Notes: generated by a model not told the origin, from the sequence alone. A stretch of 64,000 bases of DNA from Sipunculus nudus (GCA_026874595.1 CM049306.1:36536019-36600018); one strand, 5' to 3'; shown: positions 1 to 13,324, numbered from the stretch's first letter. Made by a program: numbers and translations.

Positions 1-116
1 ATTAAAGTTATATTACTGGAAAAAAGTCCTTAGCTTTAACATGTTTTGTGTTAAGCGATCAAATATCTTTTCTGATTTTTTACAAAATGCATTATGTTTG
101 AGCCCATAACTTTTTT

Positions 117-553
117 AGCCCTCAGCCCTTAGGCTGATGGGCTATTGTCGTCACCCAAGCTGTCCGTCCGTCCGTCCGTCCGTTCGTCCGGCGTCCGTTA
201 ACTTTTACCTTGTGAGCGGGATATCTCTAAAAGGATTCACAAGAGGAATTTTATTTCTTTGGTGAAGATGTATATCTACAAAATCTCGGTCAAGTTCGAA
301 GATGGGTGACCTTGACCTACTTTTCAAGGTCACAGGGCTTATAATAGAATAAAACTTAGAAGCTTATTTTTCAGGAAGCATTTGGTGGATTGTTATGAAT
401 CATGGTACATACCTCTCCATTTTAAATTTATAACTGAGACATGTACAGATATTCATCCATGTGAGAACAGATATTTAGTACTTGTAACTGTTACCACCTC
501 TAAACACTGTTGTTTTGGCTGAGGGCTTTTGTCAGCTTCTGCTGATATTCTAG
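117..553 (+). mobile_element. Helentron-like (HINE) element with GTCC head
   Basis: Inverted subterminal repeats AGCCCTCAGCC (117-127) and GGCTGAGGGCT (517-527) match perfectly. A hairpin TCAGC-TTCT-GCTGA (532-545) follows, then CTAG at 550-553 followed by T. The head is itself self-complementary and runs into a (GTCC)n tract at 160-188. This is the layout described for Helentron-associated short elements common in molluscs. No transposase is encoded. Confidence 0.65.
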
Positions 554-920
554 TTAAATTATATAATACAGACCTTATTTCTGGCATGTATATCGGAACT
601 ATATAGAGGAATATTTATGGTTAATATGAAGAAAACCAGATGAATGGTTTTGATATTAGGCAGTCCTGAAGTGTGAAAATAGATTTCTAATAAAAAAAAC
701 TGAGGTTTTTCCTTAATATCTCGAAGGAACGAAGTCCTATTGACCCAATTTTCAGCATGGTAGGAGATTTTGGGGATATCTAACTGTATGCCAAATTTCA
801 GATTCGTAGGTCCGATGGTGTCGAAACGTGCCAGTCTTACGGACTGACATCCGGACGGACGGACGGACGGACAATGGACCACGACTATAGCTCAGATGAC
901 TTATAGTCAGCTGAGCTTAA
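554..920 (-). mobile_element. Second GTCC-headed element, opposite orientation
   Basis: On the minus strand the head reads AGCTCAGCTGACTATAAGTC followed by a GTCC run (plus-strand ggac repeats at 852-872). It abuts the 3' end of the preceding element. The stretch 549-700 reappears at 2100-2240 and 2757-2890, so this sequence is dispersed within the first 3 kb. The short ORFs here are not genes. Confidence 0.5.
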
Positions 921-3154
921 ACTCTTCTTGGAAACCTGAAATTAGGTCTCTGTTACCCATATACACCGAGATATGGGCCACAGAAGTACCCCCCCCCCCC
1001 AAGAATAATTTTAAAAAATGATACAAAAGCTCCAGTATCTGAACAACTAAAGCGTGGATCACCATGATTCTTTGCATACATATTGATCATGGAGTGTTTA
1101 ATCTTTTCCTTCAGAATGGTTGCGCCACCTGGATTTGATGTAGTTGTCTGTCATCAGGGCACAAATCATAACCTTTGGGCCTAGCATCTTCTCACTTCCA
1201 GGGAGGTCCATGAAAAAACTTCTTGGAAACCTGAAATTAGGCCTCTGTTACCCATATCCTCTAAGCTATGGGGCTCATAACTACCCCCTGGAATAATTAA
1301 AAATCTGTTACAAAATCACCAGTATCTGAACAACTGATGCATTGTTCACCATTTTTCTTTGAATGCATATTCATCGTGGACTGTTTCATGAGTTCCTGTA
1401 GACTGCTGGAGCCACCTTGATTTTTTTCCCGAATTTTTACGCATTTATTTTCTTTATTTTTGAGACTTTCAAAGATGCAGTCTCCGTAAACAAGGTAAAA
1501 TCATAACCATTTACCTAAAAACTTCTAATTTAACGTCTAACGAGGTCCTGCACCTAGAATCCTCTAACTTGACATCCAGGGAGGTCCATGAAAAATCTCC
1601 CAGGAAACCTGAACTTAGGTCTCAGTTCCCATATTCTTTGAGCTATGCTTCAGTTGAATTGGGATACCACTAGTGGTGGGCCGATCATCGAGTTTTTTCC
1701 AAAGTCGGTTGGTTTGCTGCCACTTTCAAGCGCTCGATTACCAAAGGCAACTATCGATTACACCATACTCATGATTGATTACATCATACTCATGATTGTT
1801 TTTATCAGAATGTCTTATGTTATAGGCAAAAGTTATTCGATTACTATAATTATTTAAAATTTAAAATTTTGAATATCATATCTTAGTGATAAAAGGAAAA
1901 TATAAACAAGGGACCTATGGGTCACGGCGCTCAGCTGTTATATATGATAAAAAATATGATTTAGAAATGAGGCACATGCTGGTTTTATGTGGTAATAAAA
2001 ATAAGCTGTATTATGAGTTGTTGTTGTTTAGCTTATGTATGATTTTGATAGTACCTTTGGAGACAGGAAAGAGGATTAATTTCATTTATTTTATTGACAA
2101 ATGGAATACTGACATCATTTCTGGCATGTGCATAGAGAATGTATAGAAAAATATGTATATTATATATGATTAAAGTCAGATAAGTGGTTTTGATATTAGG
2201 CAGTCTTGAAGTGTAACAATGGGTCTTTAATGGAAAAATGAAGTTTTTCATTAATATCTCGAAGGTATTAAGTCCGAGTGACCAAATTCTTGGCATGGTA
2301 GGGGATTTTTGAGACATCTAATTGCATGCCAAATTTTAGGAAGCTGGGGAGCTGAATACTTGCAAACTGCATGATACTGGCTTCATGTAAACAATATGTT
2401 ACATGGTGCTTGAAAACTTGAATAAAATCTATAGTTTTTGATCAACTGGTTTTAAATTTTTGGTGTTTACAGACAAAATGCTAAAATGTGAAAATTAAAT
2501 CCACAGTACTTACAGGAAAAAAACGTGCCATGGTCAAAGTTGGGCAAAATTTAAGGTACCAATTTTTTATTTTTGTTAATATTTTAAAAAAATTAAAAGA
2601 TTTTGATCTAATTTTGGGTATACAATTTAATTTTGATTAATTAAAGTTATATTACTGGAAAAAAAAGTTTATAGCTTTAACATATTTTGTGTTAAGTGAT
2701 CAAATATCTTTCCTGATTTTTTACAAAATGTATGATGTTTGGGCCCATAACTTTTTAAATTTACATAATACAGACATAATTTCTGGCATGTACATAGGAA
2801 CTATATAGAGGAATAAGTATGGTAAATATGAGGAAAAACAGATGAGTGGTTTTGATATTAGGCAGTCCTGAAGTGTAAAAATAGGTTTTGGTCAACATTT
2901 TTGTTGGCCTAGGTAGTACAAAAGGGTTGGCCTGGTATTAGCAGGCAGTTAATTTCTTGATTTTAATTAATTATTTTTATGTTCTCTGTCTGATATCATC
3001 TCCTTGCTTTGAATTTTTATGGTTTTCCTGGTTCTTGTTGTTTTTATTTAACGCTACATGTTCAACAAGGATCAATTATTAAATAAAAAATATTTAAACG
3101 ACATAACTGGGGATTGTCAACGCCATACCAAACCGATGCTTCTACCTAAACAAT
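921..3154. repeat. Nested dispersed repeats
   Basis: Two blocks (948-1040 and 1220-1310) repeat a unit around gaaacctgaaattaggcctc. The stretch 2641-2750 duplicates 1-110 almost base for base. A GACCTATGGGTC hairpin at 1914-1925 followed by GCTCAGCTG marks the end of a further element copy. A poly-C run lies at 990-999. I see no convincing gene. Confidence 0.55.
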
Positions 3155-4316
3155 TAAGTGACCCATGGGTCTTGACGCTCAGCTGATTGACTAGTTGTTA
3201 CTGGCTATAGTGTGATACTAGATGGATTTATGTGTTTGTTACTGGTTGTCCTAAAGGTCTGTACAGAAGCCTGGTTTTTATCCAAATGAAGACGTTATTA
3301 CCCAAGTGGAGATATATGATAGGTAGGGGTCACTAGGTGGAAAATTGTCAAGATTCAGCACCAGTGATGATGATACTAGTCATGATTGCACATTTGCTAC
3401 TGGATTAAACAGTAAACATGAAATTTGTTTGGCTAACACCAGTAACAGCTTGCAGAAAACAGATCACTGTGACCTTATTTATAATTTCCAAGAAGGTCTT
3501 TACAGGACTTCCCTCATTATGTCAGAAGTTTCTAGGTCTAATGATTACGATTTGTGCCTTGTAGAAAAGTCCAAGTTTCAGGTTTTACCTACAGGTAAAA
3601 AATGTCATTTGAAGTTCTCAAAAGACAAGGTATTTTGTCAACTGAATGCCAAATTTTGCAAGTGGTATCAAGATTCAACTAAAGCATAGCTTAAAGGATA
3701 TGGGTAACATAGACCTAATTTTAGGTTTCCACGGAGAATTTTCATGGACCTCCCTGGATGTCAAGTTAGTAGATTTTAGGTGCAATGGTAATGATTTGTG
3801 CCCTGATAACGGACGACCGCATCTTTAAAGGTCTATAGAGAGAAAAAAAAACGCGTACCATTTCGAAAAATCCAGGTGGCGCCACCTGTCTGCAGGAACA
3901 AATGAAACACATCATGATCAATATGAATGCAATAAATCATGGTGATCAATGCATTAGTTGTTCAGAAACGTTTCGACGCTTTGAATCAAATTTTTAATTA
4001 TTCGGGGGGGGGGGGTGTAAAATTCCCTTCTGAGTCCCATAACTCGGAGGAAATGGGTAAAAGAGACCTAATTTCAGGTTTCCTTGGAGATTTTTCATTT
4101 ACCTCCCTGGATGATAAGAAAGAAGTTTCTAGGTCCAATGGTTGCGATTTGTGTCCTGTTAACAGATGACTACATATTTGAAGGTCTCAAAAAGAGAGAA
4201 AAAAATTCGTAAAATTTCGAAAAAAAAAATCACAGGGTTCATGATCCTAACCCTTACATTTACGGACAATGACCCATCGCTATAGCTCAGGATGACTGAA
4301 GGTCAGCTGAGCTAAA
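3155..4316 (-). mobile_element. HINE-like element with GACCCATGGGTC terminal hairpin
   Basis: Inverted subterminal repeats GCTCAGCTGA (3177-3186) and TCAGCTGAGC (4303-4312). A perfect palindrome GACCCATGGGTC at 3160-3171 would be the 3' hairpin of a minus-oriented element. The interior carries two related blocks (3490-3800 and 4040-4170) and one perfect CAGGTGGCGCCACCTG palindrome at 3873-3888. The ORFs in it are incidental. Confidence 0.6.
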
Positions 4317-4919
4317 AATTAGATTTTTCCTAAGCACAGGATAAAAATCATTCAGGGGTTAAGTAGGTCTAGACATCTGACATCTCTGATTTCAATGTGC
4401 GCGTCCGGATTAATTTACCGTCGTCTACAACCACATACCATTCAACCATTTGCCCATGGTATGATTATTGTAGATGAACATGTCATGCATATATTTCCAT
4501 AAACTGATATCAGGTAAATAAAGCACACGAACAAACAAAAATGACCAATTTCCATTCCTGACATAATTTGATTTAGGCGAACATTCTGAATCTGAAACGA
4601 GAAAGGCACTTTTTCTTCTGTTCTGTGATGCGGTAACTGTGTGTGGGTATATAAACATTGTTTAACATAACAAGGTCTTAACGACATAATGTGTATCGCT
4701 TTGTTTACTTTTCTTTTCAAACAAGGGCTTTATCGTGTAAGTGCATGACGGTTCTTTAAGTTTAACCGTGAAGAGAGTCCCTGTGATTGCATGGTTATAT
4801 TAAATTATAATGGGAAAATAAATACCCCCCCCCCCCGCCTCTTTTTGTAAGCAAGCATATATTTATCAGATAAATATGATTTGTCACATAATATGTTGCC
4901 TACTATTCGCTAAAAACTG

Positions 4920-5710
4920 TTTGGCACTGGTCTGTTACTGAGTGGTGTCAAAATACCAGAGATCCGGAAACGGTCTTATTGAGTGTAGTTTATTCTGTTG
5001 AGCTGATTTCGTGCTCCATTCTCTTTATGTTGTAATATGCTCGAAAAAATGTTGTTAGATACAGGAGAAAGTCGGCTTTCAATACAACAGTATCGGTACC
5101 TGTCTAACAATGAGTGGAGTCAAATACCGGAAGTCAGGAACCGGTCTATAACTGAGTGGAGTCATATACCAGAAGTCGGGAACCGGTCTATAACTGAATG
5201 GAGTCATATACCAGAAGTGAAGAACCGGTCTATAAATGAGTGGAGTCAAATACCAGAAGTCAGGAACCGGTCTATAACTGAGTGGAGTCAAAAACTAGAA
5301 GTCAGGGACCGGTCTATAAGTTATCTGATTTAAATACAACAGGCGTCTATAAATGAGTGGTGTTAAATAAAAGAAGTCAGGTACCGGTCTATAACTGATT
5401 GGAGTCAAATACCAGAAGTCAGGAATCGGTCTATAACTGAGTGGAGTCGAATACCAGAAGTCAGGAACCGGTCTATAACTGAGTGGAGTCAAATACCAGA
5501 AGTCAGGAACCGGTCTATAACTGAGTGGAGTCAAATACCAGATGTCAGGAACAGGTCTATAACTGAGTGGAGTCAAATACCAAGAGTCAGGAACCGGTCT
5601 ATAAGTTATCTTATTTAAATACAAAGGCTCTATAAATGAGTGGTGTTAAAGAAAAGAAGTCAGCTACCGGTCCATAAATGAGTTATATTGAATACCGCAG
5701 GCCTCAGTAA
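4920..5710. repeat. 42-bp minisatellite
   Basis: About 15 copies of a 42-bp unit (core ctgagtggagtcaaatacc, agaagtcagg, aaccggtctata), most regular at 5099-5335 and 5380-5620, with a degenerate start near 4925. Because 42 is divisible by three, both strands stay open and give repeat peptides such as TPLSYRPVPDFWYL. These are unlikely to be real proteins: there is no splice or promoter context, and degenerate units break the frame. Confidence 0.9.
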
Positions 5711-5737
5711 ATAAATAGAGTTAAATGGCAGAAGTAA

Positions 5738-5740
<3 letters not shown>

Positions 5741-5780
<40 letters not shown>
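5741..5780. repeat. (TA)n microsatellite
   Basis: Twenty TA dinucleotides immediately after the 42-bp minisatellite. Confidence 0.98.
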
Positions 5781-5784
<4 letters not shown>

Positions 5785-5799
5785 ATAAGTGAGTTGAAT

Positions 5800-6603
5800 T
5801 AAACATCAGAGGTGTCAAGGCTATATATGACGAGATTGACATACCAGAAAATATAGGTACCGGTATATCAATTAGTATACTCAAACATCACACGGTCGCG
5901 GGTCACACTTATCTTGGGTAACTTTATATTTTAACTTAATAGTCTATCACAGTCTGATAAAAATAGGGAGAAAGTTTGTGGCTTTCATCACTTAAAAATC
6001 GAGAATGCTCCTCTTGGGTGGGGCCGGAAGTACTTGACACTCGGACTGGCGATCGGCCATATAAGTTTGCCAAATGGGCGATTTGGAACCTAAATACTAA
6101 ATATGTGGGAGGGTAAACAACTTGAGTTGTATAAATATATGATGACATATATTGACTAATGTTTAACATGACTAGACCACTTATGTACGCACATGTGGGG
6201 CTACGGTTACTAAATATACCAATGATCGTCAGGTTGGACAAAGTGTTCAAACAATGTAATACCTATATGATATATACCTCTATACACACAAGGTGATATA
6301 TAGTTTCGAGTGGCTGCGGCGAGGCGGGGGAGAGGCCGGTCTGATCACCTGCGATAAAACATGCACGGCATGAGTACCGGTAACTTATTTGAATGATGCA
6401 TATATTGAAATGGTTCAAATTCTGTTGATTAGGTTCACAGACCCATTGAAGAAAATACATGCATCTTTCTAGTGAACCCTAATGAACTTTATTGTCCTTC
6501 AAAGAGAAATTGTTGAATTAAAGTGGTTTATCTTTTCAGATATAAAATGTAATGAAATGGAAAACTGCAAAGTTAGCTTAAGTTATACGAACTTGACTTT
6601 TGA

Positions 6604-6666
<63 letters not shown>

Positions 6667-7160
6667 GATTATAATAATAACACGCGATATTATATAAATT
6701 GAATGTACTCTATCTAAGGTTGCACGCCTTGTATATTGGCAAAATACAACAAGAGGCTTACTCCGGATGACTTAAAGCTTGCCTTTTGAACAGGGAGCAG
6801 TCAGTATATAAATTTTTAGTGGAGAACATGTCACTATTATTGTTAATGATCAGAAGCAGCCCACTCTGTTAACACTCCTTATATTAATCTTAAAAAAAAC
6901 TGAGTTTTATCAACATATTCGTGGTTGCTGACATAAGGAAGGAAATTGCTGTTAATAATGCTGCATAAACATCTGATACTAAAGACACAGGCCACGGTTA
7001 ATAAAAAACAGGTTCATTTCAACGAATAAGGCGCGACAACACTGGTGGGTATTTACAAATGAGAAAAAGATACAACCACAAGTATTGAATTGCATAAACA
7101 CAATTTTGTTGACTTCCGCCAGTGTCCGGATATACAAATACACCATTCCATCGAAAGATA
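5800..7160. other. Non-coding stretch with TA microsatellite
   Basis: Contains a (TA)n tract at 6605-6664. A GC-rich patch near 6300-6350 could be a short minus-strand exon (acceptor ttttatcgcag, peptide VIRPASPPPRR), but I find no partner exon for it. Otherwise I see nothing. Confidence 0.4.
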
Positions 7161-7173
7161 CAGTCTACACATG

Positions 7174-7357
7174 ACGGGGGCGGATCCAGGATTTAGGAAA
7201 AGGGGGGTTCCAACCCAGGAACACTAATGAAAACCCTAGATAAAAGGTCCCCAGGTCTGGAAAAGGGAGGGGGGGGGTCCAGGCCGCAAAATTTTGTCCG
7301 AAGCCCTTAAAAAACGTTGTTTCTGATGTAAAAGGGGGGGGGGGCCCCGGGATCTGC
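7174..7357. mobile_element. hAT-type MITE remnant, poly-G invaded
   Basis: The left end GGGGCGGATCCAGG matches the terminus of the intact hAT MITE at 26611. The right end ccccgggatctgc is an imperfect inverted copy. The interior holds two long G runs. No clean 8-bp target duplication is visible, so the copy is decayed. Confidence 0.4.
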
Positions 7358-7487
7358 TTTTGCAGTAGCATCCAGATGAATAAATCTTAATGGTCGGAAA
7401 AGGCGTCAGTGCAAATACACTCATAATGAATGAAGGTTGTAGCATTAATTATATACCATGGAGATTAATGGTGGTGGTTGTGTGTTT

Positions 7488-8690
7488 GGCGGGGGGGGGG
7501 GGGGGGGGTGGAGGGGTGGATACTTATTACATGGTGTTTAACATATGAAAATTCTAGTAACCCATTTTTTAATTATATTCAGTAAATTTTAAAAAGCAAA
7601 ATATATATTCAGAAGTATATTTATAAGAGATCTTGTAAACCTAAGGTGTGAAACAAACAAATAAATAAAGGTAAAAAACAATTTTATAAGAGCATAAATG
7701 AAGTAAGATATCAAGCAGGCACCCAAATAAATCACTATAGTTACGTTTATTTATTTTCTCCTGCCAATCCGACTGTCAGTTAATTTCATACACACTGAGA
7801 CCAAACAGAGATATATTTGGATATCAAATATATGTGGATTTGACAGACTGTCAAGTATTCGTCAACGAAAGGTATATTGAACAATATTCACACATAATTT
7901 AGACAAATATTTCATATATGCGTGTATGGGTATATAAAACACTGACCCCCCCCCCCCCCCCCCCATTTAAATGTATTGGTACGTGTGTGTTCGTCCCTGT
8001 TTATAGAGGTTTATTGTGTGATCGACCCCGGCATATATATACTGATACATGTATGTAACCAACACAGTATGTCAGTCATGTACCTCACGGCAACCTGTAC
8101 AACTCGATATACACCACAGGTGTCAATGATAAAACTTGATAACTTACCTTATGATATCCAATAGACAGAGCCTCTCCAAAGTAAAATTTTCTACAGTAAT
8201 TCCGTCACAACAACGAGTGAATCATGAAGATTTTTCCCCCCTGGTTGTCTGGTCCGTTTTGTACCGTCAGCTAACATGGACTAAGCCAATGACTTGTTTA
8301 CTGTTAGGATGACTCAGAAACGTGGGTGTACATTCGGGTCGCCAACCGCTAATAGATGTTGCCTCGTTTCTCCTCACTGATAAAACGTCGTCTAACGTTC
8401 AAACGTGCGGCAGCTTCACCCTCTTTAACATAATAAAGTGAATACGGCTTTCTTTGTCAAAGTGCATTGATTGTCTGTCAATCGAGTTTCCCTGCTGACT
8501 TGATGTTTAGAATGCCCCATGTAGCCAAGAAACCACTTACTTGAGCTTCGGTACTTTGGCCACGGACAAATTGTCTGAGCCATAGAAACTAGTGGTTTCT
8601 GCTTCACCAACCACTAATTCCAACTTGTTGGAGAGGTAAAATCTGCACGTTTAATTCGAAAGGAATATAAAAACTTTTCATATTGCCGGC
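7488..8690. other. Non-coding stretch with homopolymer runs
   Basis: A G run at 7488-7508 and a C run at 7946-7964. The rest is AT-rich. A more GC-rich patch at 8200-8640 has open frames on the minus strand but no paired splice sites that I can defend. Confidence 0.4.
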
Positions 8691-8732
8691 CTTGTGTGTG
8701 ACTTGTCAGTAAACACGTTTAATTTTTATAAT

Positions 8733-10190
8733 TGTATCCGCCAAAACCGAGTTTTGCGGATACTATGTTTTCAGCTGCACGCCGCCGCCGCCGCCGCGCA
8801 GGTGTCCGGAGAACTCCTCCGTAACCGTAATTTTACGAAACCCGGGATTATGTTCGGGTCACATGTGAACTGCTGCGCCCCGATTTTGTTTTGACCTCTG
8901 ACCTTTCCTCTGCGCTCTGCGTCCGTTTGTGCGTCTGTTTCCACACATAAACCCACATATCTCAGGAACCGTTTGACCGATCAGGAAAATTTTTCTGCAC
9001 AAATGTAGCCCTTGGAGAGCTTTATAACATACACAAAAAATGGTGGCGCCACCTGCAACCACGTTTGCACAGTGTCTATCTGTTCGTCTGCCTTGGGTTA
9101 AAATCACTCGTATCTCTGCAGTGACTTGACTTATTCACCTGAAATTCGGCATGCATATACATCCTGGATAGCTTTTCTGATGTTATGACAGGTGGCGCCA
9201 CCTACATTCACGTTTACGCTGCAGACATCCAAGCTCATATCTCGGGAACCGTTTGACCGATCAGGAAATTTTTTTTGCACAAATGTAGCCCTTGGAGAGC
9301 TTTATAACATACACAAAAAATGGTGGCGCCACCTGCAACCATGTTTGCACAGTGTCCATCTGTTTGTCTGCCTTGGGTTAAAATCACTCATATCTCTGCA
9401 GTGACTTGACTAATTCACCTGAAATTCGGCATGCGTATACATCCTGGATAGCTTTTCTGATTTTATGACAGGTGGCGCCACCTACATTCACGTTTACGCT
9501 GCAGACATCCAAGCTCATATCTCGGGAACCGTTTGACCGATTGGGCCAAAATTTTGCATGTGTATAGATCTCACATAGCTCTTTATCATACGCAAAACTG
9601 GTGGCGCCACCTGCAGCCATTTTTGCACAGCTCCTGTCTGTTTGTCTGCCATGGGATAAAATCACTCATATCTCGGCAGTGGATTGACATATCTGGCTAA
9701 AATTTTGCAGGTTTAAACATCCCCGACAGCTCTCTTGATTTTATGACAGGTGGCGCCACCTGCATTCTAGTTTATGCAGCAGACATCCAAGCTCATATCT
9801 TGGGAACCGTTTGACCGATTGGGCCAAAGTTATGCATGTGTATAGTTCTCACATAGCTCTTTATCATACGCAAAACTGGTGGCGTCACCTGCAACCATTT
9901 TTGCTCAGCGTCCATCTGTTTGTCTGCCACGGGCTAAAATCACTCATATACATGTAGTGGTTTGACTTATCTGCCTTAAATTTTGCATATGTATACAACT
10001 TGGACGGCTTTCTGGATTTTATGGTGGGGGGGGGGGGCAACCTACATACACAATTTGGCTGCAGACATCCATGCTAATATGCAACACTTCACTCTATTTC
10101 CCCTTGCCACTCAATCCATGCCTCACTTCACCCGTTCCACTCTGATTTAGGCGGATACACGTAGTCGCTTGTCGACTACCCGTATTCTAG
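8733..10190 (+). mobile_element. HINE-like element with 280-bp satellite core
   Basis: Inverted subterminal repeats TGTATCCGCC (8733-8742) and GGCGGATACA (10150-10159). A perfect hairpin GTAGTCG-CTTGT-CGACTAC lies at 10161-10179, then CTAG at 10187-10190 followed by T. The core (about 8940-10080) is four copies of a 280-bp unit starting at atctcgggaaccgtttgacc. Each unit has two GGTGGCGCCACC palindromes at alternating spacings of about 148 and 131 bp. Non-autonomous: no coding capacity. Confidence 0.7.
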
Positions 10191-12283
10191 TTTCTAATTG
10201 AATATTTCACCATATATGTCCTCTGCGCTATGCTGTTTTCACCTAAATGCCGTTTGTACTCAGGGATTTTAAAAGAAAGTAAGGAGTGTCAATTTTTAAT
10301 ACTGTCTATAGTAGATAATTGTATTAGGGCTATATATGACGCCTGCGTATCCATGCAGGGTCAAAAGAGCGCAGTGTCGGGAGAGAGCAGGGGAGCTGGG
10401 GCTAGTAGATAATAAGAATTAAATATGTATATTTAGTACCGTAAAACACAAAAAAAAATATCTAAAACGTCAACATAGTGAAAAAGGGCTCGTGACTTTC
10501 ATTTATACATTAAAATGTGTAATTTACGGTCCATGGATTATACGTGACTTTTTACTCGTAAGTCAGATGGTTCGTGTCTTTTATATCAAAGAAATATGTC
10601 GCGTCAGATCAAAGTGAACTCCAAGCATCATGCGGCTTCATGTGTTTTCTGCATATTCATTTACACCACTAACACACCATATCGGTGAAAATAAACAGGT
10701 ACCTATCATAAAAGTTGTTGTCCTAAGCCACCCATAACCTTGCGTAATGACGAACTCGAGACTCCAGTGCAGTGTAAGTAAAAGGAGCTCTGGTTTGGCC
10801 TCAACTTTTTTGGATGTAAAATACGATGAATTTTAAAACTCTAGAACAGCTTACACCAGATCTATTCTTAAACTATTATGGTGCACATCTTGTTGTTAAT
10901 TAATTGTAATGTTAGAGAAAAATTAATAGCGCCCAAAACAAAGTTTCACATACTAATATATTGATTAAGAAGCCTACTCCTATCTATACGGCCGTGAGAT
11001 TTAAGATAAAGTTAAGCAGCTAATACTGAAGCTAGCTCATATCACAACCCATTCCGCCCCCTCATCTCAACAACTGATACCCCACCCACAACAACGCCCC
11101 CTCTATCTAATGTCGGAACCCCGAACACACACGTCGGTATAAGTTCGCCAATTTTATTTTCAATTTCGGCAAATTATGTTCCCTGTCCAATTGATGTTAA
11201 GCCAACATGCACAACAAACTGCAAAAAAAGTACTCTTCTGGTTTATCATATACATGCACGGATCTTTGGCATCATAAGCATGGTCTCCACTGAGCGTCAT
11301 ACCCCATAGGTCATTCAGGTTAATATTCAACCCCAAGAATTCCCCCATATATATCGAGAATTCATGCACCTGTGAGTCAGTTTCAATGTACGTCATATAT
11401 CAAGTTTTGGGTCAGGTGAAAATTTGTATCATTTAAAAAATAACTTATATATGCGATTCATATTATATTTTAGTCCCCACACAATAATTTTATTATTTTG
11501 AGGAAGCGGAGTTGCTGGCATAGTTGCGCAAGAATTCCAAACATCCACGCACATGCACAGGGAGGGCACCGGAGTCATTTTCTCTCCTCGAGTAATGAAT
11601 GTTAAGAGGAAGTCCGAAAAAGCACAAATGTTCACTAATAATAGTCAAATATCTAGCTTTCACATTTGAGTAGTAGCCCGGGAAATATCAATTTTATGAC
11701 GTAACAACTGGTCACGTGTACAGGAAAGATTACATAAATGTGATTAGATTATGCATTACCACAAAGAACTGACCGTATGTCATCATGGTTTGGGTGATAA
11801 TATATAAACACGAGTGGCTCTGTCCAAGGTGTCACATATCCTATCACATAAACTATACCCGATTTGACTTCTTTAAATTACTATAAAGTTTGAAAAATGA
11901 CGGAATCTCGAATTCATTCTAGAATTAGACAGCCTTCCTCTTTTCTTCCACTCATGTGTACATATATGAACAAGTGGTTGTATGTTATACCTGGATTCAA
12001 TTAAAAAGAATCGAACAGCTTGACTTACTTTTATATACTATAGGCTTCTACGTTATTAACGAGTGGTGTGTCAAAATCATAATCTTATATAATCTGTTGT
12101 ACCATATAAGATTACAATGTTAAGTAGGTAGTTAAAATAGATAGGACTATAAGACCCGGTGTGATGATATTATATACACATGGTATTAGCCTAAATAAAT
12201 AAAAGTGTTTCGTCCGTTCGTTTCCTCATATCACATTGCCTCCTTCCGTCACGCCGTTTCACACACTTTTTTTATCTATATAG
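10191..12283. other. Mostly non-coding; dispersed repeat copy
   Basis: 10525-10690 is about 80 percent identical to 18290-18430 (shared ggtccatgga, tttttactcgtaagtca, gcgtcagatcaaagtga). The rest is AT-rich. A minus-strand open stretch at 11480-11600 (MTPVPSLCMCVDVWNSC) lacks supporting splice sites. Confidence 0.45.
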
Positions 12284-12371
12284 GTTTAAATGGACTCCTC
12301 CCATTAGTTACAGCCAAGATGGTTGTGTCTTATTGGGCAGCCTCCTATCAGGAGTTCACTTCAAGAATAAG
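12284..12371 (+). CDS. Exon-like segment, unknown product
   Basis: The acceptor is a strong tttttttatctatatag, the donor aataag|gtttac. After one leading base the 29 codons read FKWTPPISYSQDGCVLLGSL, then LSGVHFKNK, an even amino-acid mix unlike the surrounding AT-rich sequence. It ends in phase 0. I find no partner exon in compatible phase and do not recognise a family. It could be chance. Confidence 0.25.
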
Positions 12372-13324
12372 GTTTACCTCAAATAAATTGAGAAATCTGC
12401 CAAAACCGAAGTTTGCTTTATCTTCAAGTGGATAGTTTGAAGATATGTTTTTGTGCAACAGTTCCATCTACAAATTATATTAGTGCACTGAGGAAATACC
12501 CATGACATTTTAGAAGTTTACGGTAGATTTGATTCTGTAAATTATAAAACGTGTAAATTTGAAAAGCTTATTTTTATTATTGCTTTTGTGCTTATTATCC
12601 TCGAAAAATAATTTTTTGTTAAAATTTCCAGAAGAGAATATGACTGTGTAATGCTCTGGAACTTTTTTGTGCACATCATTATAGGGGATTAATATGGGCC
12701 ATAAACAATGTACCCCTATGACTGCATGCATGAGAGTTTTCCTGTTGCCATGCTGCTATGAATAATTCTTATACAACTTGACTTTTTTCGGTATACCAAT
12801 ACGACAGTTATAAGCATAAAAAGACCAAAGTTTCATATATATTCTAAGAACATAATGATATAATTCTTACCCAATTCCTTAAAATATAACATGTAATACA
12901 ATAAGTTTTGTAACAATGTAGTGTGTATTTATTGATGTATATACACATTACACATAACCCACTTGCCATCTAACTATTGAAAGAGCGAACCTTCTTAAAT
13001 AAAATCAGTTTTAGTCCTACTTATAACCATTAATTATCAGGAATAACATGGAGACAATTTCTGATATCGTCAGCTGAGTGTCATGGGCCATGCCATCTTG
13101 CTTTAACATTCACACCAACGTGCATATGTGTTTACAAGAGAAATATATATATTACACGAAATACCATTTTTTTTTTTTAATTTTTTTGCGGAGGTAACCC
13201 CCTCCATTTTTTTTAATGCTAACTTAACTACGTATATGTCCATCTGCAGAATTCAATTGCGGTTTCAGACTTCGTGACAGGGCAGTATCACACGCTTCCT
13301 CTCATTTCATATCCTGACGTCAAC
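12372..13324. other. AT-rich stretch without recognisable features
   Basis: Long T runs near 13160-13220. No coding or repeat structure that I can support. Confidence 0.4.

Noticed and set aside
5079-5624. Repeat peptides on both strands as genes
   Set aside because: By-product of a 42-bp minisatellite. No start, splice or promoter context, and frames break at degenerate units.
4920-5710. CRISPR-like array
   Set aside because: Contiguous tandem units without spacers, in a eukaryotic genome.
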